This document shows positions 35,170-45,419 of a DNA stretch of 64,000 nt, one piece after another. This stretch comes from Actinoalloteichus caeruleus DSM 43889 (GTDB lineage: Bacteria; Actinomycetota; Actinomycetes; Mycobacteriales; Pseudonocardiaceae). The DNA lies in assembly GCF_000429185.2 (NCBI RefSeq), contig NZ_AUBJ02000001.1:5766001-5830000 (forward strand), written 5' to 3'. A model generated the notes under the pieces. The model had not been told where the DNA came from, made no database searches, and worked only from the letters and a program-made list of their open reading frames with translations. How positions within the stretch are numbered: position 1 is the first letter of the stretch; every line of letters starts with the position of its first letter. Made by a program: the position numbers and the translations under genes.

Positions 35170-35210
35170 TTGACGGTGGGCTGTGGTGGGGTAATGTGGC
35201 GCGCGGTGGG
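35170..35210 (+). promoter_or_regulatory. mraZ promoter overlapped by four-copy MraZ operator
   Basis: A sigma70-type promoter TTGACG (35170-35175), 16-bp spacer, TAATGT (35192-35197). Superimposed are four TGG(G/C) units at 35177, 35187, 35197 and 35207, spaced exactly 10 bp, i.e. one helical turn. This is the MraZ-box design known from E. coli (TGGGN repeats, 5-bp spacers). Binding of the MraZ ring would cover the spacer, -10 and start site, so autorepression is expected. Confidence 0.8.
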
Positions 35211-35264
35211 GCGACGGGGACCCCACGGCCGGTTCCACCCGAGCCGGGCGGGAGGTGGTGCGGG

Positions 35265-35696
35265 GTGTTCCTCGGCACGCACAGTCCCAGGCTCGACGAC
35301 AAGGGCAGGCTGACGCTGCCGGCCAAGTACCGGGACGCGCTCGCGGAGGGTCTGATGGTCACCAAGGGCCAGGATCACTGCCTGTACGTCTTCCCCCGCG
35401 CGGAGTTCGAGGAGATGGCGCGCCGCGTCGCGCAGGCGCCGCTGACGAACGAGTCCGTCCGCGCCTACCAGCGCTACCTCTTCGCCGGCACGGACGAGCA
35501 GAAACCCGACGGGCAGGGCCGCATCGCCGTCGTCCCCGAACTGCGCCGCTACGCGAACCTCCGCAAGGACTGCGTCGTGATCGGCGCCATCACGCGACTC
35601 GAGATCTGGGACGCGCAGGCGTGGCAGACCTACCTCGACCAGCACGAGGACTCCTACGCCCAGGCGAGGGAGGAGGTCCTGCCCGGAATCTTCTGA
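35265..35696 (+). CDS. mraZ: Transcriptional regulator MraZ
   Basis: 143-residue regulator with two AbrB-like SpoVT half-domains; forms rings and represses its own division cluster. Signatures: [26 protein letters not shown] at the N-terminus with the DxKGR block, and [18 protein letters not shown] in the second half with its matching DxxGR. GTG 35265 is preceded by GGAGGTG at 7-13 bp. First gene of the wall/division cluster, with its operator about 55 bp upstream. About 210 bp separate it from rsmH. Confidence 0.96.
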   Translation: MFLGTHSPRLDDKGRLTLPAKYRDALAEGLMVTKGQDHCLYVFPRAEFEEMARRVAQAPLTNESVRAYQRYLFAGTDEQKPDGQGRIAVVPELRRYANLRKDCVVIGAITRLEIWDAQAWQTYLDQHEDSYAQAREEVLPGIF

Positions 35697-35906
35697 GACG
35701 AACCGGGCAGGTTCGAGCAGAGCTGGGAATCGGGTGCGGTGAGGCCTCGGTCCGCTCGGCTGACGGCCCTGGCACACCTTCCCCGGTGCCAGGGCACTCG
35801 GGCGGGCGGGGACCTGACCGCACCCGATTCCGCCGTTTTCCGGACCCGGGGGCGAGCCGGGAGCGAAGATCCGGATGATGGGGCGCCGACGACGAAGGAG
35901 GAGGCC

Positions 35907-36956
35907 ATGGGCGACGAGCCAACGGCCGTCCCCGGCGGTGCCGACACCGGCGTGGGGGACGACGACGGGACGGCGGCGGAGCGAGGCTCCGGCGGGGGGT
36001 ACGGCCACGTCCCCGTGATGCTGGGCAGGGTGCGTGAACTCCTCGCACCGGCCCTGGCCGGCGAGCGACCGGTGGTCGTCGACGCCACCCTCGGGCTCGG
36101 CGGGCACACCGAGGCGCTGCTCACCGCCTTCCCCCAGCTGACCGTGGTCGGTCTCGACCGGGACCCGCAGGCGCTGGAACTCGCGGGAGAGCGGCTCCGC
36201 CCCTTCGGCGACCGGATCAGGCCGGTGCACGCGGTCTACGACGAACTCCCCGACGTGCTGGCGGAGCTGGGAACACCCCTGGTCCAGGGCGTGCTGTTCG
36301 ACCTCGGGGTCTCCTCCCTCCAACTCGACGCCCGGGAGCGGGGCTTCGCCTACGCCCAGGACGCCCCGCTGGACATGCGGATGAACCAGGGCGCCGGTCC
36401 GAGCGCGGCGGACGTCCTCAACGACTACCCCAGCAAGGACCTCGTCCGCATCCTGCGCGAGTACGGCGAGGAGCGGTTCGCCAGCCGGATCGCCGCCGCC
36501 ATCGTCAGGGAACGGGCCAAGGAACCCTTCACCACCAGCGGACGGCTGGTGCGGCTGCTCTACGACGTGGTGCCGGCCCCGGCCCGCCGCACCGGCGGGC
36601 ATCCCGCGAAACGCACCTTCCAGGCCCTGCGCATCGAGGTCAACGCCGAGCTCGACGTCCTGCGCGCGGCGATCCCCGCCGCCGTGGACAGCCTCGCGGT
36701 GTCGGGTCGCCTCGTGGTGCTGTCCTACCACTCCCTGGAGGACCGCATCGTCAAGCGGGCGGTGGCGCCGCGCGCCGAGTCGAGCACACCGGCAGGGCTG
36801 CCGGTCGAACTTCCTGGACACGAGCCGGAGCTGCGCCTGCTGGTCAGGGGCGCCGAACAGGCCGGCGAGGACGAGATCCAGGAGAACCCGAGGGCGGCCT
36901 CGGTCCGCCTGCGGGCCGCCGAACGGATCCGGAAACCCAGGGGGACACGACCATGA
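35907..36956 (+). CDS. rsmH: 16S rRNA (cytosine1402-N4)-methyltransferase
   Basis: 349-residue SAM-dependent enzyme that methylates C1402 in the ribosomal decoding centre. After a 28-residue Gly/Asp-rich extension the family begins at [14 protein letters not shown]-binding [14 protein letters not shown], then [11 protein letters not shown] and [33 protein letters not shown] and [13 protein letters not shown] are all present. ATG 35907 is preceded by AAGGAGGAGG. The stop overlaps the next ATG by ATGA, coupling it to ftsL. Confidence 0.96.
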   Translation: MGDEPTAVPGGADTGVGDDDGTAAERGSGGGYGHVPVMLGRVRELLAPALAGERPVVVDATLGLGGHTEALLTAFPQLTVVGLDRDPQALELAGERLRPFGDRIRPVHAVYDELPDVLAELGTPLVQGVLFDLGVSSLQLDARERGFAYAQDAPLDMRMNQGAGPSAADVLNDYPSKDLVRILREYGEERFASRIAAAIVRERAKEPFTTSGRLVRLLYDVVPAPARRTGGHPAKRTFQALRIEVNAELDVLRAAIPAAVDSLAVSGRLVVLSYHSLEDRIVKRAVAPRAESSTPAGLPVELPGHEPELRLLVRGAEQAGEDEIQENPRAASVRLRAAERIRKPRGTRP

Positions 36957-37684
36957 CCACCCGCACGCCCACCCGGGGCCGCCGCGAGCGGACCATCGGA
37001 ACGCCCGTTCGCCAGGCGGGCGCGCGGAGCGAACCCCGACGGCGGGACGCTCCGAGCCCCCGGCGTCGTCGCCGGAGCGGGCTGGGTGGGCTGCTGGCCA
37101 GCTCGGGGAGCAAAGCCACCAAGGCTCCCTTCGTGCTCCTGGTGATGGCCCTGCTCAGCACCGGCCTCGTCGCCACCCTCTGGCTGTCGACCGCGGCGGG
37201 CGACGACGCCTACTACCTCGAGCAGTTGCAGTCCGACGTGGACTCGCTGACCGAGGAGACGGCGGCGATGCGCCAGGACATCGCCCGGCAGGAGGCGGCA
37301 CCCGCCCTCGCCGAGCGAGCCCAACAGCTGGGACTGGTCGCGGCGCGGGATCCGGCCCGCCTCGTCGTCGAGCCGGACGACTCCGTGCGGGTCGTCGGCA
37401 CCCCGTCCCCCGTGGAGGCGCCCGTCGCGGCGGCCGGTGGCAGTGCGGGGACGGACGAGGACAGCACGACCGGCGAGGAACGGGACGGCGCCGAGGACCA
37501 GGCCCCCGACGGGGACGCCGATCCGCCCGGCGGTGCGGCCGGGGGCACCGGGGATCCGACCGGCGCGGCGGGGGACGAGGCGGCCCAGGACACCTCCCGG
37601 GAGGAGGCCCCCGGCCACCAGCCCGGTCGCCCGGTCCTCGACGCGGCGGCTCGTGACCAGGCTGGGGAAGGGGGCGAGGACTGA
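36953..37684 (+). CDS. ftsL: Cell division protein FtsL-like
   Basis: 243-residue single-pass protein in the ftsL position between rsmH and the ftsI-type gene. A long basic cytoplasmic N-terminus (to about residue 58) is followed by one membrane helix ([21 protein letters not shown]), then a short external coiled coil ([29 protein letters not shown]), the hallmark of FtsL/DivIC partners. The last 100 residues are acidic, Gly/Asp/Ala-rich and probably disordered. FtsL with FtsB/FtsQ activates the FtsW-FtsI synthase. It overlaps the downstream gene by TGATG. Confidence 0.88.
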   Translation: MTTRTPTRGRRERTIGTPVRQAGARSEPRRRDAPSPRRRRRSGLGGLLASSGSKATKAPFVLLVMALLSTGLVATLWLSTAAGDDAYYLEQLQSDVDSLTEETAAMRQDIARQEAAPALAERAQQLGLVAARDPARLVVEPDDSVRVVGTPSPVEAPVAAAGGSAGTDEDSTTGEERDGAEDQAPDGDADPPGGAAGGTGDPTGAAGDEAAQDTSREEAPGHQPGRPVLDAAARDQAGEGGED

Positions 37685-39549
37685 TGCCCTCGAGCACCCG
37701 CCGCCGCCCCACCAGGAGCTCGGGGCAGCTGAGGTCCTCCCGGCCGCGCGGGCCCTTCGACGCGCGGCAGCACAGCCTCCGGCTGCGGATCGCCCGGCTG
37801 GGACTCGCCATCGCGTTGCTCGCCGCCGGGGTCAAACTCGTCCAGGTCCAGACCTTCGAGGCCGCTGCCCTGTCCGAGCAGTCGTTGCGGCAACGCGAGG
37901 TCTCCCAGCGCATCCACGCCGAGCGCGGCGCGATCTACGACAGGGAGGGCAACCCGCTGGCGCTCAGCGGGGAGGCGCGGATGCTCACCGCGAGCCCGAA
38001 CCAGATCGAGACCGACCGGGAGGAGCTGGGGGAGGACCCCGCCGAGTACAAGCGGACCATGGCCGCCTTCATCAAGGACGCGCTCGGGGACGCCGTCGAC
38101 GAGGACACCCTGCGCGAGGCGTTGTCCCGGGACGCCCGGTTCACCTACCTCACCAGCAGGCCCATCGAACCGAGCAAGGCCGACGAGATCACCGCCGAGT
38201 ACCCCGAGATCGCCACCGAGTACCGGGCGACCAGGACCTACCCGGGCGGGCACCTGGCCTCCAACATCCTGGGATTCGCCAACTGGCGCCTCGACCAGGA
38301 CGAGCCGAGGGTGCTGGGCATGGCGCACCTGGAGAACTCGGAGAACACCCTGCTCGCCGGCCGCGACGGCGAACGCATCCTGAGCCTCGACCGGGCCAGG
38401 AACATCACCATCCCCGGGTCGACCCGCGTCATCGAGGAGGCCACCCCGGGCTCCAGCCTGGCGCTCACCCTCGACTCCGACCTCCAGTACGTGTTGCAGG
38501 ACGAACTCGCCTCCTACGTCGCCGAGACCGGGGCCGAGAGCGGCAGCGCCGTCGTGCTGGACGCCAGGACGGCCGAGGTCTACGCCCTGGCGAACGACGT
38601 CAGCTTCGACCCCAACGACACCAGCGGCGCCACCCGGGACGAGATGGGCAACCCGGCGGTCACCCACGCCTTCGAACCCGGCTCGGTCGCCAAGGTGGTG
38701 GCCGCCGCCGGGGCCATCGAGGACGGCCACCTGCGTCCGGACAGCGTGCTCGACGTTCCGGGGAGCATCCAGGTCGCCGACCGGGTGATCAGGGACGCCT
38801 GGTCGCACAACGTCGAGCGGATGACGCTGACCGGGGTGCTGGCGCGTTCCTCCAACGTGGGAACCCTCATGGTGGCCGACCAGCTCGGCAGGGAACGGTT
38901 CGCCGAGATGCTCGGCCGCTTCGGCCTGGGAGAGCGTACCGGAGTCGGTCTTCCGGGGGAGAGCGCCGGTTATGTCCCCCCGCTCAACCAGTGGTCCGGC
39001 AGCACCTTCGGCAACCTGCCCATCGGCCAGGGCCTCAGTGTGACCGTGTTGCAGATGGCCGGCATGTACCAGGCGATCGCCAACGACGGGGTGCGGGTGC
39101 CGCCGAGGATCATCCAGGCGGAGATCTCCCCGGACGGCGAGCGACTCGACCGGCCCCGGCCGGAGGGGGTGCGGGTGGTCAGCCCGGAGACGGCCCGCAC
39201 GGTCCGCGACATGCTGCGGGCGGTGGTCCAGGACGCCCCGGGGCAACGGGGGACCGGCACGGCGGCCGCGCTCCCCGGCTACCAGATCGCCGGCAAGACG
39301 GGCACCGCGCAGCAGATCGACCCCGAGTGCGGCTGCTACAGCCGGGAGGACCACTGGATCACCTTCGCGGGCATGGTGCCGGCCGAGGACCCCCAGTTCG
39401 TGGTGGCGGTCATGCTCAACCGGTTGGGCACCGAGCACAGCAGTTCGTCCGCGGCGCTGTTCCGGGAGATCGCCTCCTACCTGACCCAGCGGTACGAGAT
39501 CCCCCTGTCGGAGGAGCCCAGTCCCGTGGCCGAGCTGACGCTGCGCTGA
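37684..39549 (+). CDS. ftsI: Penicillin-binding protein 2 type septal transpeptidase (FtsI/PbpB)
   Basis: 621-residue class B PBP that cross-links septal peptidoglycan. One N-terminal membrane anchor (IARLGLAIALLAAGVKLV), a dimerisation/linker domain starting with RGAIYDREGNPLA, and a transpeptidase domain with all active-site motifs: S334-V-A-K337 (SxxK), S389-S-N391 (SxN) and K538-T-G540. Two close cysteines in PECGCYS follow the KTG motif. ATG 37684 overlaps the ftsL stop by one base. It acts with FtsW in the divisome. The operon may pause afterwards: a hairpin and a new promoter lie in the 149-bp gap before murE. Confidence 0.96.
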   Translation: MPSSTRRRPTRSSGQLRSSRPRGPFDARQHSLRLRIARLGLAIALLAAGVKLVQVQTFEAAALSEQSLRQREVSQRIHAERGAIYDREGNPLALSGEARMLTASPNQIETDREELGEDPAEYKRTMAAFIKDALGDAVDEDTLREALSRDARFTYLTSRPIEPSKADEITAEYPEIATEYRATRTYPGGHLASNILGFANWRLDQDEPRVLGMAHLENSENTLLAGRDGERILSLDRARNITIPGSTRVIEEATPGSSLALTLDSDLQYVLQDELASYVAETGAESGSAVVLDARTAEVYALANDVSFDPNDTSGATRDEMGNPAVTHAFEPGSVAKVVAAAGAIEDGHLRPDSVLDVPGSIQVADRVIRDAWSHNVERMTLTGVLARSSNVGTLMVADQLGRERFAEMLGRFGLGERTGVGLPGESAGYVPPLNQWSGSTFGNLPIGQGLSVTVLQMAGMYQAIANDGVRVPPRIIQAEISPDGERLDRPRPEGVRVVSPETARTVRDMLRAVVQDAPGQRGTGTAAALPGYQIAGKTGTAQQIDPECGCYSREDHWITFAGMVPAEDPQFVVAVMLNRLGTEHSSSSAALFREIASYLTQRYEIPLSEEPSPVAELTLR

Positions 39550-39582
39550 ACCGCGGCGACGGCGCGCACCCGCCGGGTGGAC

Positions 39583-39607
39583 CCGGGACCCCCCTCGGGG
39601 TTCCCGG
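39583..39607 (+). terminator. Hairpin after ftsI
   Basis: CCGGGA-C-CCCC pairs with GGGG-T-TCCCGG around a short loop (one internal mismatch), 34 bp after the ftsI stop. No T run, so an attenuator or mRNA-end stabiliser is equally possible. Confidence 0.4.
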
Positions 39608-39685
39608 TCCCGACGGGCGGATCCTGCCATCTGGCGGGAAGATCCAGGAGAGGAGCCGTGTGTCAAGGGGCCGGTGGCCCGTCGG

Positions 39686-39691
39686 TAGCCT
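39686..39691 (+). promoter_or_regulatory. -10 element for murE
   Basis: TAGCCT is 7 bp before GTG 39699, suggesting a second, leaderless promoter inside the wall cluster that gives murE and the genes after it their own transcription. Confidence 0.5.
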
Positions 39692-39698
39692 TTCGCCC

Positions 39699-41276
39699 GT
39701 GTCCGTCCTCTCCAATCCGAAAGCAGCCATGGCCTCGTTGCGACCACATCGAGTAGAGCCGAGGTCAGTTGCCGAGCTCGCCAGTCTGGTGGCGGCCCGC
39801 CCACTGGCCGAGACGGGTACACCGTCCACTGCGGACACCGCTGCCGCGGTCGTCACCGGGGCCACCCTGCGCGCGCAGGAGGCCCGGCCCGGGGATCTCT
39901 TCGCCGCGCTGCCCGGCGGCCGGGCGCACGGCGCCGACTTCGCCGGCCAGGCGGTGGCTGCCGGCGCGGTCGCCATCCTGACCGACGAGGAGGGCGCCGG
40001 CCGCGCCACCGCCGCCGGCGGCTCCGTGCCGGTGCTGGTGCACCCCGACCCCCGGTCCGCGCTGGGCCCGCTCGCCGCCAGCATCTACGGCGACCCCTCC
40101 CAGTCCCTCCAGGTGATCGGCGTCACCGGCACGGCCGGGAAGACGACCACGACCTACCTGCTGGACGCGGGCCTGCGGGCGGCGGGGCTGACGACCGGCC
40201 TGGTGGGCACCGTCGAGACCCGTGTCGCCGGGGAACGGCTCGGCAGCGCCTTCACCACCCCCGAGGCCCCCGACCTCCAGGCGCTGTTCGCCGTGATGCT
40301 CGAACGCGGCGTCCGGTCGGTCTCGATGGAGGTCTCCAGCCACGCCCTCAGCCTCGGCCGGGTCGCCGGCACCCACTTCGCGGTCGGCGCGTTCACGAAC
40401 CTCTCCCAGGACCACCTCGACTTCCACCCCGACCTGGAGCACTACTTCGCGGCCAAGGCGAAGCTGTTCGACGGCAGGGCGCGCCGCGAGGTCGTCTGCG
40501 TGGACGGCCCCTGGGGTGCCCGCCTGGTCCGGGACGGCACGGTGACCGTGTCGACCGGCGCCGGAGCGGCCACCTGGACGGCACGCGACGTGGAGGCGAT
40601 GCCCAGCGGGGAACAGCGGTTCGAGGCCGTCGGCCCGGAGGGGATCGTCGCCAGGGTCTGGCTCCGCCTCCCCGGCTCATTCAACATCGCCAACGCACTG
40701 GTCGCCGCCGCGTGCCTCCACGAGGCCGGGGTACCCGTCGACGCCATCGAACGCGGCCTCGCCGCCGTCGACGTGCCCGGGCGCATGGAACGGGTCGCCC
40801 TCGGCCAGCCCTTCGTCGCCATGGTCGACTACTCGCACAAGCCGGCGGCGGTGGCCGCGATGCTCGACGCCGTCCGGGCCCAGACCCGGGGCCGGGTGAT
40901 CACGGTCCTGGGCTGCGGCGGGGACCGGGACACCGGGAAGCGCCCCGCCATGGGCGAGACCGCCGCGCGGGGCAGCGACCTGCTGATCATCACCGACGAC
41001 AACCCGCGCAGCGAGGACCCGGCCTCCATCCGCGCGGAGATGCTGCGGGGCGCCTACGACGTCCCCGACGTGCAGCGCGGGGACATCGTCGAGATCGGCG
41101 ACCGTCGCGACGCCATCGTCGAGGCGGTCAGGCGGGCCGCCCCCGGCGACGTGCTCGTCGTGGCCGGCAAGGGCCACGAGACGGGGCAGGACGTCGCCGG
41201 CGTCGTCCACCCGTTCTCCGACCGGGAAGTACTCGCGGAGGCCATCGAGGCCCGCGCTGTTGAGGAGGCACGGTGA
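39699..41276 (+). CDS. murE: UDP-N-acetylmuramoyl-L-alanyl-D-glutamate--2,6-diaminopimelate ligase
   Basis: 525-residue Mur ligase that adds the third amino acid to the UDP-MurNAc dipeptide. ATP site GTAGKTTTT at 144-152; the amino-acid specificity motif DNPR (434-437, DNPRSEDPASI) indicates meso-diaminopimelate rather than lysine. Other blocks: SMEVSSHALSLGRV, NLSQDHLDFH and VDYSHKPAAV. GTG 39699 fits the leaderless promoter; an in-frame ATG at 39729 is the alternative start. The end overlaps murF by GTGA. Cytoplasmic, one of four successive ligases in the cluster. Confidence 0.95.
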   Translation: MSVLSNPKAAMASLRPHRVEPRSVAELASLVAARPLAETGTPSTADTAAAVVTGATLRAQEARPGDLFAALPGGRAHGADFAGQAVAAGAVAILTDEEGAGRATAAGGSVPVLVHPDPRSALGPLAASIYGDPSQSLQVIGVTGTAGKTTTTYLLDAGLRAAGLTTGLVGTVETRVAGERLGSAFTTPEAPDLQALFAVMLERGVRSVSMEVSSHALSLGRVAGTHFAVGAFTNLSQDHLDFHPDLEHYFAAKAKLFDGRARREVVCVDGPWGARLVRDGTVTVSTGAGAATWTARDVEAMPSGEQRFEAVGPEGIVARVWLRLPGSFNIANALVAAACLHEAGVPVDAIERGLAAVDVPGRMERVALGQPFVAMVDYSHKPAAVAAMLDAVRAQTRGRVITVLGCGGDRDTGKRPAMGETAARGSDLLIITDDNPRSEDPASIRAEMLRGAYDVPDVQRGDIVEIGDRRDAIVEAVRRAAPGDVLVVAGKGHETGQDVAGVVHPFSDREVLAEAIEARAVEEAR

Positions 41277-42795
41277 TCAGGCTCAGCCTGGCTGAGATCG
41301 CCAGGGCCGTCGGTGGACGGCCGCACGGCTGCGAGGGCTCGGTCGAGGTGACCGGGTCGGTGGAGTTCGACTCCAGGAAGGTCGGGCCAGGCGGCCTGTT
41401 CGTGGCGCTGCCCGGGGAACGGGTCGACGGCCACGACTTCGCCGCGCGAGCCGTGAGCCAGGGAGCGGTGGCCGTACTGGCGGCCCACGAGGTCGACGCC
41501 CCCGCCATCATCGTCCCGCCGGTCGCCGCGGGCTCCGGCCCGAGCGGCAACCCCATGGTGCTGGCCGCGGACGTCGCGGGGGAGGGCGCGGCGGTCCTCG
41601 CCGCCCTGGCCGCCCTGGCCAGGGACGTCACCGACCGGCTGACGGCACCCGGTCGACCCGAGGGGAACCTGACGGTGGTGGGGATCACCGGGTCCTCCGG
41701 CAAGACCTCCACCAAGGACCTGGTGGCCCAGGTCCTGGGACCCCTCGGCCCGACCGTGGCGCCGCCCGGCTCGTTCAACAACGAGATCGGCCACCCCTGG
41801 ACCGTGCTGCGCGCCGACGAGCGCACCCGGCACCTCGTCCTGGAGCTGTCGGCCCGGGGCGAGGGGCACATCGCGGCCCTGTGCGAGGCCGCCCCGCCCC
41901 GGATCGGGGTCGTGCTCAACGTGGGCAGCGCCCACCTCGGCGAGTTCGGCTCCCGGGAGGCGGTGGCCAGGGCCAAGGGAGAGCTGCCCGCCGCGTTGCC
42001 GTCCGCCGCCGAGGGTGGCGTCGCCGTGCTCAACGCCGACGACCCCCTGGTGGCGGCGATGGCGGAGCGGACGACCGCCCGGGTCGTCCGGGTCGGGCTC
42101 GCGCCCTCCGCCGACGTCCGGGCGGAGGACGTGGTCCTCGACGACCAGGCCAGGGCCAGCTTCCGGCTGGTGACACCGCGCGGATCGGCACCGGTGCGCC
42201 TCGGCCTGCACGGAGCCCACCAGGTCGGCAACGCCCTGGCCGCCGCGGCCGTCGCCCTCGAGTGCGGAGCCGAGGTCACCGACGTCGCGGCCTCGCTGTC
42301 CTCGGCGGTCCGCCGGTCCCGAGGCGGATGGAGGTCACCGACCGCGCCGACGGGGTGACCGTCGTCAACGACTCCTACAACGCCAACCCGGAATCGGTCC
42401 GGGCGGCATTGAAGACCCTCGCCACCATGGCGCGGGACGCCCCCGCCGGTCGACGTCGCAGCTGGGCCGTGCTGGGGCCGATGGGCGAGCTGGGCGAGGA
42501 CTCCACCACCGCGCACGACGAGATCGGCCGGTTGGCGGTGCGGCTGGACATCAGCCGCCTGGTTGTAGTCGGTGAGGAGGCCCGCCCCATGTACCAGGGC
42601 GCGTGCCTGGAAGGTTCCTGGGGCGAGGAGGCGGTACTGGTGCCCGACGTCGGATCGGCGGCGCGGCTCCTGGAGGAGGAGCTGCGGCCGGGTGACGTGG
42701 TCCTGGTGAAGGCGTCGAAGGTCGCCGAGCTGTGGCGGGTCGCCGAGAGCCTGCTGGCCGGTGAGCGTGGCGGCGCCGCGGGAGGTGCCGCGTGA
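41273..42795 (+). CDS. murF: UDP-N-acetylmuramoyl-tripeptide--D-alanyl-D-alanine ligase, interrupted by one-base frameshift
   Basis: Adds D-Ala-D-Ala to complete the muropeptide precursor. About 507 residues if repaired. The first frame (to 42358) has [17 protein letters not shown], the ATP site [12 protein letters not shown] (137-148) and [11 protein letters not shown]. The second frame continues from about 42323 with [21 protein letters not shown] and [15 protein letters not shown]. Inserting one T between 42322 and 42323 turns the junction into the family's SRWRMEV, so exactly one base is missing. Because murF is essential and everything else is intact, an error in the sequence is the simplest explanation; real loss would require another murF. 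It starts at GTG 41273 (overlaps murE) and ends overlapping mraY by GTGA. Confidence 0.9.
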
Positions 42796-43865
42796 GAGCG
42801 ATCCTCATCGCGGCCGCCGTCGCGCTGGCCGTCTCCATCCTCCTCACCCCCTACCTGATCCGGCTGTTCTCCAAGCAGGGCTTCGGCCAGGAGATCCGGG
42901 AGGAGGGCCCGCAGAGCCACCAGAGCAAGCGCGGCACGCCCACCATGGGTGGCGTCGCGATCCTCGTGGCCATCTGGGCCGGGTACTTCGTCACCCACCT
43001 GACGGTCGGCGACGGCCCCACCGCGTCCGGTCTGATCGTCCTGCTGCTCACCTCGGTCCTCGGACTCGTCGGGTTCCTCGACGACTTCCTCAAGATCCGC
43101 AAGCAGCGCAACCTCGGTCTCAACAAGACGGCGAAGCTGGTCGGGCAGTTCGTCGCGGCCATCTCCTTCGCCGTGCTGGCCGTCAACTTCCCCAACTCGG
43201 ACGGGCTGACCCCGGCGTCGACCCACCTGTCGTTCCTGCGCGACTTCGCCGCCATCTCCTTCGGCGTCGTCGGGTTCATCGTGTTCTGCAACCTGGCCGT
43301 CATGGCCTGGTCCAACGCGGTGAACCTCACCGACGGCCTCGACGGTCTCGCGGGTGGCACGGCGGCGATGGTGTTGGCCAGCTACGTGCTGATCACCTTC
43401 TGGCAGTTCCGCTACGACTGCGGGCTGCGGGACACCGCGGGCTGCTACGCCGTCCGTGACCCGCTGGACCTCTCGATCCTCGCCGCCGCGGCGATGGCGG
43501 GCTGCATCGGCTTCCTGTGGTGGAACGCCGCGCCCGCGAAGATCTTCATGGGCGACACCGGGTCGCTGGCCCTCGGTGGTCTGCTCGCCGGTCTGTCCAT
43601 CACCACCAAGACCGAACTCCTCATGGTCATCATCGGTGGTGTGTTCGTCGTCGAGGCGGCCTCGGTCAGCCTCCAGGTGCTGGTCTTCCGGACGACGAAG
43701 AAACGGATCTTCCGAATGGCCCCGTTCCACCACCACTTCGAACTGGGAGGTTGGGCGGAGACCACCGTCATCATCCGGTTCTGGCTGATGGCGGGGGTGA
43801 CCTGCCTGTTCGGGCTCGGCGTGTTCTACAGCGACTGGGCCGTGGAGTTCGGTCTCACCCCTTAG
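42792..43865 (+). CDS. mraY: Phospho-N-acetylmuramoyl-pentapeptide-transferase
   Basis: Integral membrane enzyme that moves phospho-MurNAc-pentapeptide to undecaprenyl phosphate, forming Lipid I. 357 residues, about ten membrane segments. Catalytic acidic blocks [32 protein letters not shown] and [11 protein letters not shown] are present, as is the family end block [15 protein letters not shown] with its His cluster. GTG 42792 overlaps murF by 4 bp. Stop TAG at 43863, then 45 bp to murD. Confidence 0.97.
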   Translation: MRAILIAAAVALAVSILLTPYLIRLFSKQGFGQEIREEGPQSHQSKRGTPTMGGVAILVAIWAGYFVTHLTVGDGPTASGLIVLLLTSVLGLVGFLDDFLKIRKQRNLGLNKTAKLVGQFVAAISFAVLAVNFPNSDGLTPASTHLSFLRDFAAISFGVVGFIVFCNLAVMAWSNAVNLTDGLDGLAGGTAAMVLASYVLITFWQFRYDCGLRDTAGCYAVRDPLDLSILAAAAMAGCIGFLWWNAAPAKIFMGDTGSLALGGLLAGLSITTKTELLMVIIGGVFVVEAASVSLQVLVFRTTKKRIFRMAPFHHHFELGGWAETTVIIRFWLMAGVTCLFGLGVFYSDWAVEFGLTP

Positions 43866-43910
43866 CCGGGCAGGTGAGACCCGAGACCGTTCGAGGAAGT
43901 GGGAGAGGCA

Positions 43911-45419
43911 GTGGACGCAACCGCCCTCGCCGGGAGGCGCGTGCTGGTGACCGGAGCCGGGGTCTCCGGGGTGTCGGCGGCCAGGGCGCTGGTGGCGGTC
44001 GGGGCCGAGGTGACGGTGGCGGACGGGTCGGAGCGGCGGTTGGCCGAGCTCGACCTCCCCGGGGTCGACACCCTGGCGGGCGCCGCCCGGCCACCCGAGG
44101 GGACCGAGCTCGTCGTCACCAGCCCCGGGTGGCGGCCCGACAGCCCACTGCTGACCGCGGCGGCCGCCGAGGGCATCGAGGTCGTCGGCGAGGTGGAACT
44201 CGCCTGGTGGATCGACCAGGCCAGGCCGGCCGGCCCGGCGACCTGGCTCGCGGTGACGGGGACCAACGGCAAGACCACCACCGTGGGCATGCTGGAGGCG
44301 ATGCTGCGGGCCGCCGGGATCGACGCCGTCGCCTGCGGGAACGTCGGACTCCCGGTGGTGGACGCCGTGCTGGCCGGCCACCGGGTCCTCGCCGTCGAGC
44401 TGTCCAGCTTCCAACTCCACTGGTCGCCCTCGGTGCGGCCGGCGGCGGGGGCCGTGCTCAACATCGCCGAGGACCACCTCGACTGGCACGGGTCCCTCGC
44501 CGCCTACATGGCGGCCAAGGCGCGACTGCTCACCGGTGACGTCGCGATCGCCGGCGTGGACAACGAGCGCGCCGCGCGGATGCTCGCCGAGTCCCCCGCC
44601 CGCCGCCGTGTCGCCGCGCGGCTGGGGGAACCCGCGCCCGGCGAGTTCGGGGTGTCGCGAGGGCGCCTGGTCGACCGAGCCTTCGCCGCCAGCCCGGACG
44701 CGACCGCCGCCGAACAGGGACCGGGACCCGACGACGGCGAGGGCTCCGGCACCGTGGTGCTGGCCGAGGTCGAGGACGTCCACCCCTCGGGGCCGCCCGG
44801 TGTCACCGACGCGTTGGTGGCCGCCGCGCTGGCCAGGGCGCACGGTCTCGCCCCGGCGGCCGTGCGCGCCGGCCTTCGGGAGTTCCAGCCGGGGGCGCAC
44901 CGCTCGGTGGTGGTGGCCAGGGTCGCCGGGCTTACCTTCGTCGACGACTCCAAGGCCACCAACCCGCACGCGGCCGCGGCCTCGCTCCTCGGGCACGACC
45001 GCGTGGTGTGGTTGGCCGGCGGTCTGCTCAAGGGCGCGTCCGTCGACGACCTGGTCCGGGAGGCCCGGACCAGGCTGGCCGGCGTGGTGCTCTTCGGCGC
45101 GGATCGCGACGTCTTCGCGGCGGCCCTCGCACGACACGCGCCCGAGGTCCCGGTTCGTACCGTCCTTTCGGGTGACGATAGTGCGATGGCGCGGGTGGTG
45201 ACGGTGGCCAGGGAACTGGCCGGCGACGAGGAGACCGTGGTGCTGCTGGCTCCCGCGGCGGCCTCGATGGACATGTTCACCGACTACCGGCAGCGGGGTG
45301 ACCGCTTCGTCGAGGCGGTGGAGTCCCTCGTCGCCGGGGAACCCGCCGGTGATCCGGGCCGGCCGGGACGGGCACCCGCCGCTGGAGGCGGTGGCGCCGG
45401 GCGGCGAGGGGCGCGGTGA
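43911..45419 (+). CDS. murD: UDP-N-acetylmuramoyl-L-alanine--D-glutamate ligase
   Basis: 502-residue Mur ligase adding D-Glu. N-terminal Rossmann-like UDP domain ([17 protein letters not shown]), ATP site [10 protein letters not shown] (115-124), then [27 protein letters not shown] and [16 protein letters not shown] 43911 is chosen because GGGAG is 5 bp upstream; GTG 43899 lies within the ribosome site. The C-terminal 30 residues are Gly/Ala/Arg-rich and overlap the ftsW start by GTGA. A small acidic insertion (about 260-285) is not in standard MurD. Confidence 0.95.
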   Translation: MDATALAGRRVLVTGAGVSGVSAARALVAVGAEVTVADGSERRLAELDLPGVDTLAGAARPPEGTELVVTSPGWRPDSPLLTAAAAEGIEVVGEVELAWWIDQARPAGPATWLAVTGTNGKTTTVGMLEAMLRAAGIDAVACGNVGLPVVDAVLAGHRVLAVELSSFQLHWSPSVRPAAGAVLNIAEDHLDWHGSLAAYMAAKARLLTGDVAIAGVDNERAARMLAESPARRRVAARLGEPAPGEFGVSRGRLVDRAFAASPDATAAEQGPGPDDGEGSGTVVLAEVEDVHPSGPPGVTDALVAAALARAHGLAPAAVRAGLREFQPGAHRSVVVARVAGLTFVDDSKATNPHAAAASLLGHDRVVWLAGGLLKGASVDDLVREARTRLAGVVLFGADRDVFAAALARHAPEVPVRTVLSGDDSAMARVVTVARELAGDEETVVLLAPAAASMDMFTDYRQRGDRFVEAVESLVAGEPAGDPGRPGRAPAAGGGGAGRRGAR

